Shown here: positions 15,798 to 23,204 of the stretch, piece by piece
Position numbering within the stretch: the first letter of the stretch is position 1
Layout: every line of letters starts with the position of its first letter
DNA from: an uncultured Spartobacteria bacterium
Lineage (GTDB): Bacteria; Verrucomicrobiota; Verrucomicrobiia; Chthoniobacterales; Chthoniobacteraceae
Direction of reading: 5' to 3'
DNA: 43,121 nt
Assembly: GCA_903928175.1 (NCBI GenBank)
Contig: CAIYQA010000314.1
Coordinates: 1 to 43,121 of the forward strand
Made by a program: the position numbers and the translations under genes
The notes under the pieces: model-generated
Databases searched by the model: none
What the model was told of the DNA's origin: nothing
What the model saw: only the letters and a program-made list of their open reading frames with translations

Positions 15798-16406
15798 CTA
15801 TAAACACAATCCGAGTTGCCCCAATGGTGACGGGAGGATCATTTCCCCAAATAGAGGGCCAAATAGAGCCCACAAAATACCTCCTGAAACAGCAGTAAAA
15901 ATGAATGGCGTTACGACGAATCGCGAAAAGTTGCCCAAGGTGGAATCGAAGGCCGAATCCAGTGGTTTGGTCGTGATCACCACGATAAAACACCAAAAGC
16001 CGTACGAGAGCGTTCCATAAAAAAAGCCAAGAGCCCCGAGTTCAATTTTGCGGAATTGAATAGAAAACGATGACATTTGCAACGCCTCTTTGCTCCTTGA
16101 AATGGCAACTTCTGCGGCTTTGAGCAATTCCGGATCATCTACAGACTGCCAGCGCATTGGCTTGGGTGGCGTGGGAGCAGGATTATTGACGGGCTCTTGC
16201 AAATGTTTCCCCATTTTCTCGTCAAAGTCTTTGGTTTCCCGTCTGAGCCTGGCTTCTTCTTTACCGAGAATGACCGTGGCCGCTTCTGAGGTTGTGGTAT
16301 TCGCAAACTTTGTTGCATTTGCATATTGCTCTTGGAACGACGAATAGGCGTAGAGTCCGAAAAGCAATCCCCAGATGATTGAGAGGCAAGATTTGAAAAA
16401 TTGCAT
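15798..16406 (-). CDS. membrane protein, unknown function
   Basis: 202 residues. An N-terminal helix (about 4-20) is followed by a charged soluble stretch (about 25-115, with PAPTPPKP). Then come two or more membrane segments, around LGALGFFYGTLSYGFWCFIVVIT (written only to locate it; about 124-146) and FVVTPFIFTAVSGG (about 163-187). I do not recognise the family. It lies 65 nt downstream of the FtsA-like gene on the same strand and may be co-transcribed with it. It could be a membrane partner or effector for that protein, but only the location supports this. Confidence 0.6.
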   Translation of the reverse strand: MQFFKSCLSIIWGLLFGLYAYSSFQEQYANATKFANTTTSEAATVILGKEEARLRRETKDFDEKMGKHLQEPVNNPAPTPPKPMRWQSVDDPELLKAAEVAISRSKEALQMSSFSIQFRKIELGALGFFYGTLSYGFWCFIVVITTKPLDSAFDSTLGNFSRFVVTPFIFTAVSGGILWALFGPLFGEMILPSPLGQLGLCL

Positions 16407-16471
16407 GGTGTTATTGATGGTGAATAAATGTGAACTGCGTTGAAAAGTGCGTCCGGGTTCTGGTTGGAAAT

Positions 16472-17686
16472 CTACCAGTTGTAGCGCATGAACCGGAGTA
16501 GGCGCCCGAGGAATGGGTTTGGTTTGGATGGATCTGAGCCAATGGTTGCATTGTCAAATTGGATCAGCCCCAACACTGTGGAGAAAATCGGGTTTTCAAC
16601 AAAAGAGCCCGGCACGCTCACCCCATTCCATGGACTCAAATGAACCGGAAGTTCGAAAATCTCCTCGGCCAGCTTATCGAGTCCCGTTAACTGGCTCGTG
16701 CCGCCTGTGATAAATACCCCGGCGTTCAGGAAAGTTAGATCATGGTCATTCGACAAGGAACGCGCAATGGACGCCAGGGCTTCTTGCATTCGCAGGCGGA
16801 TGATTTTGTTCAGGATTATGCGATCAACCGCTCCGCCAGGGAAATTGCCCTGTGGTGGAATCGAAATCTCTTTCGAGAGGCCCTTCACCTCAAGGAGAGC
16901 GGAACCTTCCCCTATTTTCATATTTTCTGCCTGATCCATGGAAATGCGAAGACGCTGGGATATGTCATCTGTGATTTGATTTCCACCTACTGGCAGGACA
17001 CCGCACTTATGGACTTCGCCATCCAGATAAAGAACGAAGTCGGTTGTGCCCCCACCAATATCGAGAACCAACGCACCCATCTCCTTTTGATGCGGCGTCA
17101 CCATCATTTGGGCAGACGCCAGTCCCGCAAAAATCACATCCTCAATTTCAATTCCGATTTCCTTGACGCAACGGATCGCATTTTTTACGCGGTTTCCCGT
17201 CGCTTGAACAATGTGAAAATCGGCTTCCAGTTTCCGACCCCGCATACCTACTGGATTCGAGATGCCATATTGGCCATCCACCCGGTATTTTTGAAGAACG
17301 GAATGCAGAAACACGGCCTGGCGTGGGATATCGACATCGCGGGCGCTAATGGCCACGTCTTCGCAGTCCTCGTCCGCAATTTTGTTGCGATCAGCGGGGA
17401 GATTTACACAGCCACGGCTGTTAAACCCGGTGATATGATCGCCTGTCACTGAAAGGAAAACGCTCTGGATTTTCACATCGGCTTTCTCTTCAGCATCGGC
17501 AAGCGCCTCTTTGATGCATGCGGTCGCCGCAGCAAAGTCCACGATTTCCCCTTCGCGAACGCCGTTAGAGACTGCGTTGCCCACGCCCAAAAGTTGAGGG
17601 GTTCCACCCGGGTTGCTTGCACAGACGGCAACGGTGACCTTTGAGGTGCCAACTTCGAGACCTACGATGATTTTATTACGAGACAT
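16472..17686 (-). CDS. FtsA-like actin-family cell division protein
   Basis: 404 residues from ATG 17686, chosen because an FtsA phosphate-1 loop (GLEVGTSKVTVAV, 9-21) follows at the expected distance; the longer in-frame start overlaps the upstream gene. The second phosphate loop is LVLDIGGGTTDFVLY (206-220), and an adenosine motif lies near FITGGTSQLTG. The SHS2-type 1C subdomain is present (SVTGDHITGFNSRG). The C-terminus FLGRLLRFMRYNW is amphipathic and basic, like the FtsA membrane-targeting tail. It looks complete and ATP-binding. It is not beside ftsQ, ftsZ or mur genes but inside an island, 16 nt downstream of a 73-residue protein, which suggests a second, specialised copy. It may bind the host FtsZ and perturb or redirect division. 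PilM-like use is less likely because of the FtsA-type 1C and tail. Confidence 0.85.
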   Translation of the reverse strand: MSRNKIIVGLEVGTSKVTVAVCASNPGGTPQLLGVGNAVSNGVREGEIVDFAAATACIKEALADAEEKADVKIQSVFLSVTGDHITGFNSRGCVNLPADRNKIADEDCEDVAISARDVDIPRQAVFLHSVLQKYRVDGQYGISNPVGMRGRKLEADFHIVQATGNRVKNAIRCVKEIGIEIEDVIFAGLASAQMMVTPHQKEMGALVLDIGGGTTDFVLYLDGEVHKCGVLPVGGNQITDDISQRLRISMDQAENMKIGEGSALLEVKGLSKEISIPPQGNFPGGAVDRIILNKIIRLRMQEALASIARSLSNDHDLTFLNAGVFITGGTSQLTGLDKLAEEIFELPVHLSPWNGVSVPGSFVENPIFSTVLGLIQFDNATIGSDPSKPNPFLGRLLRFMRYNW

Positions 17687-17702
17687 TGCCAGGCACATGA
17701 AC

Positions 17703-17924
17703 TCAAACGCTTCTTTTGCCAAGACAAGGGCCGCTGAGTTTGTGAATGCGCAATCTCTGTTCCCCGCCAGGGCGCTGCTCGACAAATGAGACCCTGTCTC
17801 CCGAGATCGCGGGGGTTGAAACGACCTGTCCCGTGATCGGGATCCTGCTGTAACGCGCTCCGTTTGAATGGAGGATGTCCACTTTGTTGCCTTTTGCGAC
17901 CGCCATGAGGTTCTTGTTTTCCAT
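17703..17924 (-). CDS. small beta-rich protein preceding the FtsA-like gene
   Basis: 73 residues, with AAGGA six bases before ATG 17924. The sequence alternates hydrophobic and polar residues (NLMAVAKGNKVDILHSNGARY, shown to 20 or so for location, then ITGQVVSTPAISGDRVSFVEQ) like one or two blades of a beta-propeller-like fold. Families of short proteins with NLVAVAxGNxVxIY patterns exist, but I cannot name one with certainty. It is transcribed away from the WYL regulator across a 183-nt divergent region and is the first gene of the FtsA operon. Confidence 0.6.
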   Translation of the reverse strand: MENKNLMAVAKGNKVDILHSNGARYSRIPITGQVVSTPAISGDRVSFVEQRPGGEQRLRIHKLSGPCLGKRSV

Positions 17925-18050
17925 AATTATCCTTGGTTAATGATTGCTTAGTTCGTCGGGTGTTCTTCCTAACTTTTCCAGCAGCTTAGCTCGTCCGCTA
18001 TGACATCCGTAGGCACACCAAAAATAATTCCGAATTTTCCAAAAATCTGA

Positions 18051-18084
18051 TAGGTGTGACTTCGCATGGCACACCAGACACCTA
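18051..18084. promoter_or_regulatory. inverted-repeat operator before the WYL regulator
   Basis: Outer arms TAGGTGT (18051-18057) and ACACCTA (18078-18084) are perfect complements. Inner arms GGTGTG (18053-18058) and CACACC (18070-18075) also pair. GGCACACCA is directly repeated at 18012-18020 and 18068-18076. The palindrome lies in the divergent region and covers the first possible ATG (18066) of the WYL gene. It fits an autorepression site of the WYL/BrxR type that could also control the FtsA operon. Confidence 0.6.
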
Positions 18085-18107
18085 GAATAAGGACAAAACA
18101 AAAATCC

Positions 18108-19184
18108 ATGAGCGCTGGCAGAAAAAAGCAATCCGATGCGACCAGACTTGGAACGAAGCCATCCCAGATCGCCACGCGGTCGCAGATCGAGCGCTTATTC
18201 CAAATCGTCGCCGAGATTCAGTCCGGCAATTTTCCAAATTGCACCGTGCTTCAGAAGCTTGTGGATAGAAATCGCCGAACCATCATGCGGGACTTGGAAT
18301 TTCTCCGGGACAGTCTGAACGCCCCGCTGGAATACGATGCAGTGCGGCGAGGGTATCACTTTACGGACGACTTCACACTCATGCCGCCGCTCGACCTGAA
18401 GAGCGAGGATTTCCTCACGCTCCATTTTCTCAGGCAATCCCTCGCTCCCTACGAAGATACGGAGATTGGCGCCCACATGAAAAAGTCGTTCGCGCGGATG
18501 TTTGGCCTGCTTACCGGCACAAAAACTTGGATGAAATGGGACGCGGCGGTCGCCTTTCGCGGGGAACCGAAAACCGTGGCTTCCGACGAGCAGTTGAAAA
18601 CTTTTGAGGTGTTGTTTTCCGCGATCAATACCAACCGCGTGGTGCAGTTCGAATACCACGGACGAGGGAAGGAACCATCGGAACGCCAGGTTGAACCCGC
18701 GCTTGTGGTGATGAACAAGGGGCGCTGGTATTTGTATGCGGTGGACCGGGACATGAGAGAACTGCGGACGTTTGCCCTGAGCCGAATCAAGAAAATCAAG
18801 ATGGCGCGCGCGGAGTTCTGCCCTCTACGACCGGCACTCTCACCTGAAACGCTGTTCCAGCACAGTTTTGGAATCGTGGTGGAGGAGAAGGAGCCGACGG
18901 AAGTGGTGATTGATTTTACGGCCCAAGCCGCTGACTTGATCCGCGAATCGGTCTGGCATCCGAACCAAAAGCTCGAACCGCTGCCGTGCGGCGGTGTGCG
19001 GTTCCGCTTGAGTCTGACCTCATTCTACGAAATCAAACCGTGGATTCTGAGTTGGGGCCATTACGCCCGCGTTGTGCAGCCCTCGGAGCTTGTTGACGAA
19101 ATCCGAACCGCTCTCGCCAGTGCAGCCGAGAACTATTCATCCCCGGAACAGGGCGCTAATCGGAAAGACAAGCCCCCTTTATGA
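18108..19184 (+). CDS. WYL-domain transcriptional regulator
   Basis: 358 residues from ATG 18108; an in-frame ATG at 18066 exists but lies inside the palindrome. AAGGA precedes 18108 by 14 nt, which is far, so the start is not certain. The N-terminal winged helix-turn-helix spans about 20-75 (IERLFQIVAEI and NRRTIMRDLEFLRD). The WYL domain follows with VVQFEYHGRG and the core RWYLYAVDRDMRELRTFALSRI, and a WCX-type C-terminal domain ends FYEIKPWILSWGHYARVVQPSE. Such regulators repress or activate defence operons and are thought to sense nucleic acid or nucleotide ligands. It is divergent from the FtsA operon. A C-terminal piece of a second WYL protein lies at 20036-20122. Confidence 0.88.
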   Translation: MSAGRKKQSDATRLGTKPSQIATRSQIERLFQIVAEIQSGNFPNCTVLQKLVDRNRRTIMRDLEFLRDSLNAPLEYDAVRRGYHFTDDFTLMPPLDLKSEDFLTLHFLRQSLAPYEDTEIGAHMKKSFARMFGLLTGTKTWMKWDAAVAFRGEPKTVASDEQLKTFEVLFSAINTNRVVQFEYHGRGKEPSERQVEPALVVMNKGRWYLYAVDRDMRELRTFALSRIKKIKMARAEFCPLRPALSPETLFQHSFGIVVEEKEPTEVVIDFTAQAADLIRESVWHPNQKLEPLPCGGVRFRLSLTSFYEIKPWILSWGHYARVVQPSELVDEIRTALASAAENYSSPEQGANRKDKPPL

Positions 19185-19360
19185 ACAACAATCTCAACAG
19201 ACGCCGTTGCTTGCCGACACCTCTCTGGCTGTTTCTGGGCCTGCTCCGCTGGCTGCTATCGATCTGCGGCGTCGAAGCCCATTTTACGACTCCGAGAAAA
19301 GACTCGGCGATGGCTTCGGCAATCAAAAGAAGATTCATAACGATTCCGACTGACGATTGA
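19181..19360 (+). CDS. candidate 59-residue single-span membrane protein
   Basis: The start overlaps the WYL stop as ATGA, a normal sign of translational coupling. The predicted peptide begins MNNNLNRRRCLPTPLW, with basic residues followed by a hydrophobic helix (about residues 14-30, LWLFLGLLRWLLSICGV) and then a basic tail. Toxins and phage-abort effectors often look like this, but no family is recognised and a chance frame is possible. Between it and the next gene, a 19-codon frame at 19374-19433 has GAGGACGGGG upstream and no recognisable content. Confidence 0.4.
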   Translation: MNNNLNRRRCLPTPLWLFLGLLRWLLSICGVEAHFTTPRKDSAMASAIKRRFITIPTDD

Positions 19361-19460
19361 GCAGAGGACGGGGATGGAGAAGCACATAGCCACTTTCAAG
19401 CTCTGGGACTACCTGAGAAGGAACGGTTTCTGACGATAAAATTTTATAGATGACGACAAA

Positions 19461-20024
19461 ATGAGCCACAAAGCAAACACCCTAATGGATGCTGCATTCG
19501 TCAGACACTGGGCAAGCCAGTATCCCGCGACTTATGATGCCGTCCATTACGATCCTCACCTACTCAAAGCCAGGGAGGGCGATCCAGACGCGCTGCGGCG
19601 ATTGACAGAGTGGAAAAATGTGGGCAATGGCCCTCGCCCGATGCCCCTTGCACCCACAAAGGAAAAAGCGTTCCAACAGTTTCTGGCGAATTTACCGAAT
19701 TACAAGGCGCCCGGTGGCCGGAAGCGCCTTCGAAAATCCTTTCGCACAACCGCACCAGTTTATTCCATTTTCTGGTATCACGTTCTCTTCGGCAGTCCGA
19801 TCTTCGACGTGCATACGCATCGGGCGTTCCACTGGTTCACGAGATCGGTCCTTCGGAGAGGAAGCGAAGCCCGACTGCCCTACGGTGGCGGCCATTGGCA
19901 GCTATATTTCCGATATTGCCGCTGGTTCAAATGCACCTTGCACGAGGTTCGTCGCACAGACCAGAACATCACCACTCGCACGCTTGATCGCGCGCTGTTC
20001 ATGTGGGGTAGACATTACAAGTAA
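19461..20024 (+). CDS. HhH/OGG-fold-like protein (glycosylase-like), short
   Basis: 187 residues. The segment YHVLFGSPIFDVHTHRAFHWF (centre about 107-127) has the GxPIFDxH form seen in helix-hairpin-helix glycosylase-fold proteins, with Asp116 in the position of the catalytic Asp. No clear Lys pair or iron-sulfur cluster is visible, so base-excision activity is not shown. A larger OGG-fold protein is encoded convergently at 20124-21455. It follows the WYL gene on the same strand, and a WYL C-terminal fragment starts just after its stop, so it seems to have been placed inside a former second WYL gene. It may be a DNA-lesion-binding or DNA-clipping component. Confidence 0.65.
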   Translation: MSHKANTLMDAAFVRHWASQYPATYDAVHYDPHLLKAREGDPDALRRLTEWKNVGNGPRPMPLAPTKEKAFQQFLANLPNYKAPGGRKRLRKSFRTTAPVYSIFWYHVLFGSPIFDVHTHRAFHWFTRSVLRRGSEARLPYGGGHWQLYFRYCRWFKCTLHEVRRTDQNITTRTLDRALFMWGRHYK

Positions 20025-20035
20025 TCTTCACCGCC

Positions 20036-20122
20036 GACGTCCGTGTGATCCAATCGCCAGAACTGGTGGATGAAATCTGGGCGGCGATTCTTTGTGCCTC
20101 AGAACTGTATCAGAGCAATTGA
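20036..20122 (+). pseudogene. C-terminal remnant of a second WYL regulator
   Basis: The frame reads DVRVIQSPELVDEIWAAILC and ends ASELYQSN-stop at 20120-20122. It matches the end of the intact WYL protein (ARVVQPSELVDEIRTALASAAENY) in the same register. No start or WYL core precedes it; the 187-residue gene at 19461 occupies that place. It is evidence of a duplicated regulator that was cut by insertion or deletion. Confidence 0.75.
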
Positions 20123-20123
20123 T

Positions 20124-21455
20124 TCATTCATCGATGGGATGGTTCTTAATAAACGCATAAACCCACCGCTCATTCCCAATTGGATTATTTGGATATCGGT
20201 CGAAATAACTACGAACAGTGTTTTTTTGAATCGGCGCTATATTCCTGTCGAGAGACAATGCTTCATTCTTAATTCTGCCAGTAATCTCTCCTCTTCCAGC
20301 AAAAGTCGGTACAGTGCGAGGCTTTTCACTTAACCACGTCCAGAATTGATCAAATTTGGAATCCTGATTGAGTCGGGGTTCGTTGTGTGCGACACCCTCC
20401 TCCATTTCGTCGCACTCAGCGGAATCTAATCTCTCTGGAAGTGCTGGTTCATTTTGAGGTTGGAGCATTATGCCGAGGATCTCCAAAGCCTCTTTAAACC
20501 AATCCGGGCACAACGCTGATCCGGGGGGCAAAACCAAGGTTACAGGCAAGCCATGTTCCGCGGTAAGTTCATGGAGCCTCGAGAGGAGAAACCGGAAGGA
20601 ATCCTCTTGAGACCATTGACAGCAATGGGTCGTGATACTGATGACATGCAGTCGTCCACCGAATTTCAGAACCAATAACCCTGCCCGATAATCCAGCGCA
20701 CGGGTTAGCGACTCTGCTCCGCGAAACAAAAGATCCCCTGAAACCGGGTGAGTAAAGTTGACACGCACAAAACCTCTCCAAAATCCGTCGGGGAGATTTC
20801 GGTCAAACATCGCCATCTCAACGTCCTCTCCCGATGCTCCAGGGGATTTCGGCCAGAGAATCGCTGACATTGCGTCCAAGGCACGGCAGAATGCCTCGTA
20901 CTCGTTTGGAGTTGTGTTTGGCTCTGCCCGGCAGAATCCGTTGTTGGCGGGTCGAGTCAGGTGAATGATAGGCTGGGACTGTAGCAAGGTAATGCTCTTC
21001 GCAGTCCATTGGTCGAGAATGTAAGCGTCTGTAGCGGGACGCAGGAAGAAGAGCAGCTTGGTGTAGAAGGATATTCCCAAGCCGAGGATGGCCGCGCTTT
21101 GCGCTTGGGCTGTCGCGAAATCAGCCGCGCGGGTATTAGCGCTCCCGAAAAGAGCTTGAATCAGAGGCACGAGAGCGGGGGCCGCAATTGACGAATCGAA
21201 GTTATTGAACTGCTGACCGCCCCAAGCCATGACACACGCGTACTTTGCTTCTGCGGTGCAGGCCGGATCCCGGCAAATCCCGCGAACTTCGCCGCGAGTT
21301 AATGGTGCGTTGAGGGTCAGCCCCAAAGGTAGCAAACTTGCACGGTGGGGGCCGCGATCTGGCTCGAAGCGGGTCAAATAGTCAAGAGGTGCCCGCCCGA
21401 CACGCATTTGCGTTGGGGGAAAGGGATGGGCCGCGTAAAGAAGGTTTATGCTCAC
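20124..21455 (-). CDS. OGG-fold (8-oxoguanine glycosylase-like) protein
   Basis: 443 residues from GTG 21455, 9 nt after the preceding gene. The N-terminal half matches the OGG-fold protein family: ICRDP (60-64), YACVMAWGGQ (72-81), GLGISFYTKLLFFL (125-138, the hairpin-helix region) and YILDQWTAKS (145-154, with Asp148 at the catalytic position). The C-terminal half is unrecognised, with a segment ending FDRYPNNPIGNERWVYAFIKN that could be a small binding domain. OGG-fold proteins of this type are common in accessory regions and their substrates are largely unknown. It is the last gene of the PcfJ-DnaA operon. It faces the shorter glycosylase-like gene tail to tail. Confidence 0.75.
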   Translation of the reverse strand: MSINLLYAAHPFPPTQMRVGRAPLDYLTRFEPDRGPHRASLLPLGLTLNAPLTRGEVRGICRDPACTAEAKYACVMAWGGQQFNNFDSSIAAPALVPLIQALFGSANTRAADFATAQAQSAAILGLGISFYTKLLFFLRPATDAYILDQWTAKSITLLQSQPIIHLTRPANNGFCRAEPNTTPNEYEAFCRALDAMSAILWPKSPGASGEDVEMAMFDRNLPDGFWRGFVRVNFTHPVSGDLLFRGAESLTRALDYRAGLLVLKFGGRLHVISITTHCCQWSQEDSFRFLLSRLHELTAEHGLPVTLVLPPGSALCPDWFKEALEILGIMLQPQNEPALPERLDSAECDEMEEGVAHNEPRLNQDSKFDQFWTWLSEKPRTVPTFAGRGEITGRIKNEALSLDRNIAPIQKNTVRSYFDRYPNNPIGNERWVYAFIKNHPIDE

Positions 21456-21464
21456 GTTTTTTGG

Positions 21465-22085
21465 TCAATTCATCCTTATCATCTCGACCTGAATCTGTCC
21501 AAGGCAATGAGGGCACAGCAAAACCCGCCAGTGCCGTCCGCAGAGTTGTTTCCAAGTGATTGGATCTGTGATGATTTCAGCTTTCACGGGAAGCACTTGA
21601 CCGTCCAATGGGCAGTAAACCTCCCCTTTGCTAAGGGGGAGGGAATCCTCCCATTCGAGCAGCGGGATTTTGTGAAGGTTGCCAAGCAACGGATCACGTC
21701 CTTTTTCAAACGGCCATTTGAGGCTTTTTCCCAACGCCCAGGGTTCTTTGGACTTCCAGCGACTGGCGCTCCGCAATTCATCGCCCATGTATCGGATTAC
21801 GAGTCCATGACCCTTGCCGTTCACGAACATCCGCCTGAATGGGTAATATCCCTCCCGGAACCATTGGCGAACCGTTGCCCGGCTGATTCTTGATTTCACA
21901 TCGGCGCGTTCCACGCATTCCGTTTCTGGAATAATGGTGCCACCCTTGATTTCGACAAAGTAGCCCGTATTTCCGCCCCGCTGAAGAAGCGCTGCCAGGA
22001 ACAGCATATCCCGTGTTTCAAACGGCCTGAGACCATCACGGGCCGCAGTGCATGTGGCATCCGGTAATTCCAGAAACATTTCCAT
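21465..22085 (-). CDS. unrecognised protein with C-terminal zinc-ribbon-like Cys cluster
   Basis: 206 residues, cytoplasmic. A helix-turn-helix-like stretch (about 60-77, ADVKSRISRATVRQWFREG) is followed by a C-terminal Cys/His group: YCPLDGQ (about 159), LCGRHW (about 183) and LLCPHCLG (about 191-198). This spacing could form one zinc ribbon. No enzyme motif is seen. It sits 37 nt after the DnaA-like gene and 9 nt before the OGG-fold gene, so it belongs to that operon. Confidence 0.6.
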   Translation of the reverse strand: MEMFLELPDATCTAARDGLRPFETRDMLFLAALLQRGGNTGYFVEIKGGTIIPETECVERADVKSRISRATVRQWFREGYYPFRRMFVNGKGHGLVIRYMGDELRSASRWKSKEPWALGKSLKWPFEKGRDPLLGNLHKIPLLEWEDSLPLSKGEVYCPLDGQVLPVKAEIITDPITWKQLCGRHWRVLLCPHCLGQIQVEMIRMN

Positions 22086-22121
22086 TTTATATCTGAATTC
22101 TGTTTGAAATTTCTGGGGGGG

Positions 22122-23204
22122 CTATTGCTCGTCAAAAGTGATGCGAGGCTTGCCTTTAAATTCGCCCAATGCTTTGGAAACGGAAACCCTGCGTTTGGCT
22201 TCGTCCATGAGGATGTCCTTGAGAAGGTTTTCCACGGCTTCGGGAGTCAACTCGCGACCGCTCAGGGAAGAGAACGCCGCTACACGCATCAACGCTCCTT
22301 CGAGCCGCCGCACGTTGGATTGAATGTGCTGGGCTAGAAATTCCAAAATGGAGTCATCAAACTCAACTTTCATCACCTCCTCCTTCTTCCGCAAAATAGC
22401 CATGCGGGTTTCCATGTCTGGTGGCTGTAGTTCGGCAAGAAGTCCCCATTCAAACCGGGAGGCCAGACGCCCTTCGAGATTCAGGATTTCAATCGGCGCT
22501 CTGTCGCTGGAGATTACAATCTGCTTTCGAGCATCAAAGAGGGTGTTGAAGGTGTGGAAGAATTCCTCCTGCGAACGTTCCTTGCCCGCAAAAAACTGGA
22601 TGTCGTCGATGAGCAGAACGTCGGCCTTTCGGTATTTGTTGCGGAATTTAACGAGCTTGCTGTTCTGGATGGCGTCGATGAATTCGCTGGTGAATTTCTC
22701 GCTGTTGAGGTAGATTACTTTCAGCTCTTTCTTGGTAGCAATGGCATGCTGTCCGATGGCGTGCATGAGGTGCGTTTTTCCCATCCCTAGACCGCTATAG
22801 ACAAACAGCGGGTTGTAGATTTTGCCCGGGTTTTGCGCTACGGTCAACGCCGCCGCATGGGCAAACTGGTTGTTGGCGCCCACCACGAATGAGTCGAACG
22901 TGTTTTCTGGGTTCATTCCGGTCTGAGGGATGGCCTCTTCCTTGTATTCCGGCGACTCTACAATGGAGAACCGAATGGTTCGAGAACCGCCCAATACTTC
23001 CTGGATTACAGACTGAAGAAGCCCCATGTAGTTGGTTTCAAGCCAGACTTTGCAGATATTTTTTGTCACGCGCAACGTGACCTGCGATCCATCTGCATCC
23101 TCAAGCTGGACCGTCTTGAACCAACGATCAAACGTATCGGCGCTCACCTCTTGCTGGAGGATGTCCGTTATCTTTTTCCAAATCAGGTCGAGTTCGTACT
23201 TCAT
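22122..23204 (-). CDS. DnaA-like AAA+ protein lacking DNA-binding domain IV
   Basis: 360 residues from ATG 23204, which shares ATGA with the PcfJ stop. Domain I is present (LIWKKITDILQQEVSADTFDRWF, about 7-30). A linker leads to a full AAA+ domain with Walker A GLGMGKTHL (138-146), Walker B LLIDDIQFF (197-205), sensor I and box VII (SSDRAPIEILNLEGRLASRF) and a sensor II region (SNVRRLEGAL, 296-305). True DnaA continues for about 90 residues with the GGRDHTTVLHA DNA-binding helix; here the protein ends at ITFDEQ. It can probably bind ATP, DnaA or DnaB but not DnaA boxes, so it may act as a decoy or inhibitor of replication start. No continuation in another frame is seen downstream. Confidence 0.88.
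   Translation of the reverse strand: MKYELDLIWKKITDILQQEVSADTFDRWFKTVQLEDADGSQVTLRVTKNICKVWLETNYMGLLQSVIQEVLGGSRTIRFSIVESPEYKEEAIPQTGMNPENTFDSFVVGANNQFAHAAALTVAQNPGKIYNPLFVYSGLGMGKTHLMHAIGQHAIATKKELKVIYLNSEKFTSEFIDAIQNSKLVKFRNKYRKADVLLIDDIQFFAGKERSQEEFFHTFNTLFDARKQIVISSDRAPIEILNLEGRLASRFEWGLLAELQPPDMETRMAILRKKEEVMKVEFDDSILEFLAQHIQSNVRRLEGALMRVAAFSSLSGRELTPEAVENLLKDILMDEAKRRVSVSKALGEFKGKPRITFDEQ

Noticed and set aside
22122-23204. Idea that this is the chromosomal dnaA and marks the replication origin
   Set aside because: The protein lacks domain IV, no dnaN or recF or cluster of DnaA boxes lies nearby, and it is translationally coupled to a PcfJ-like gene.
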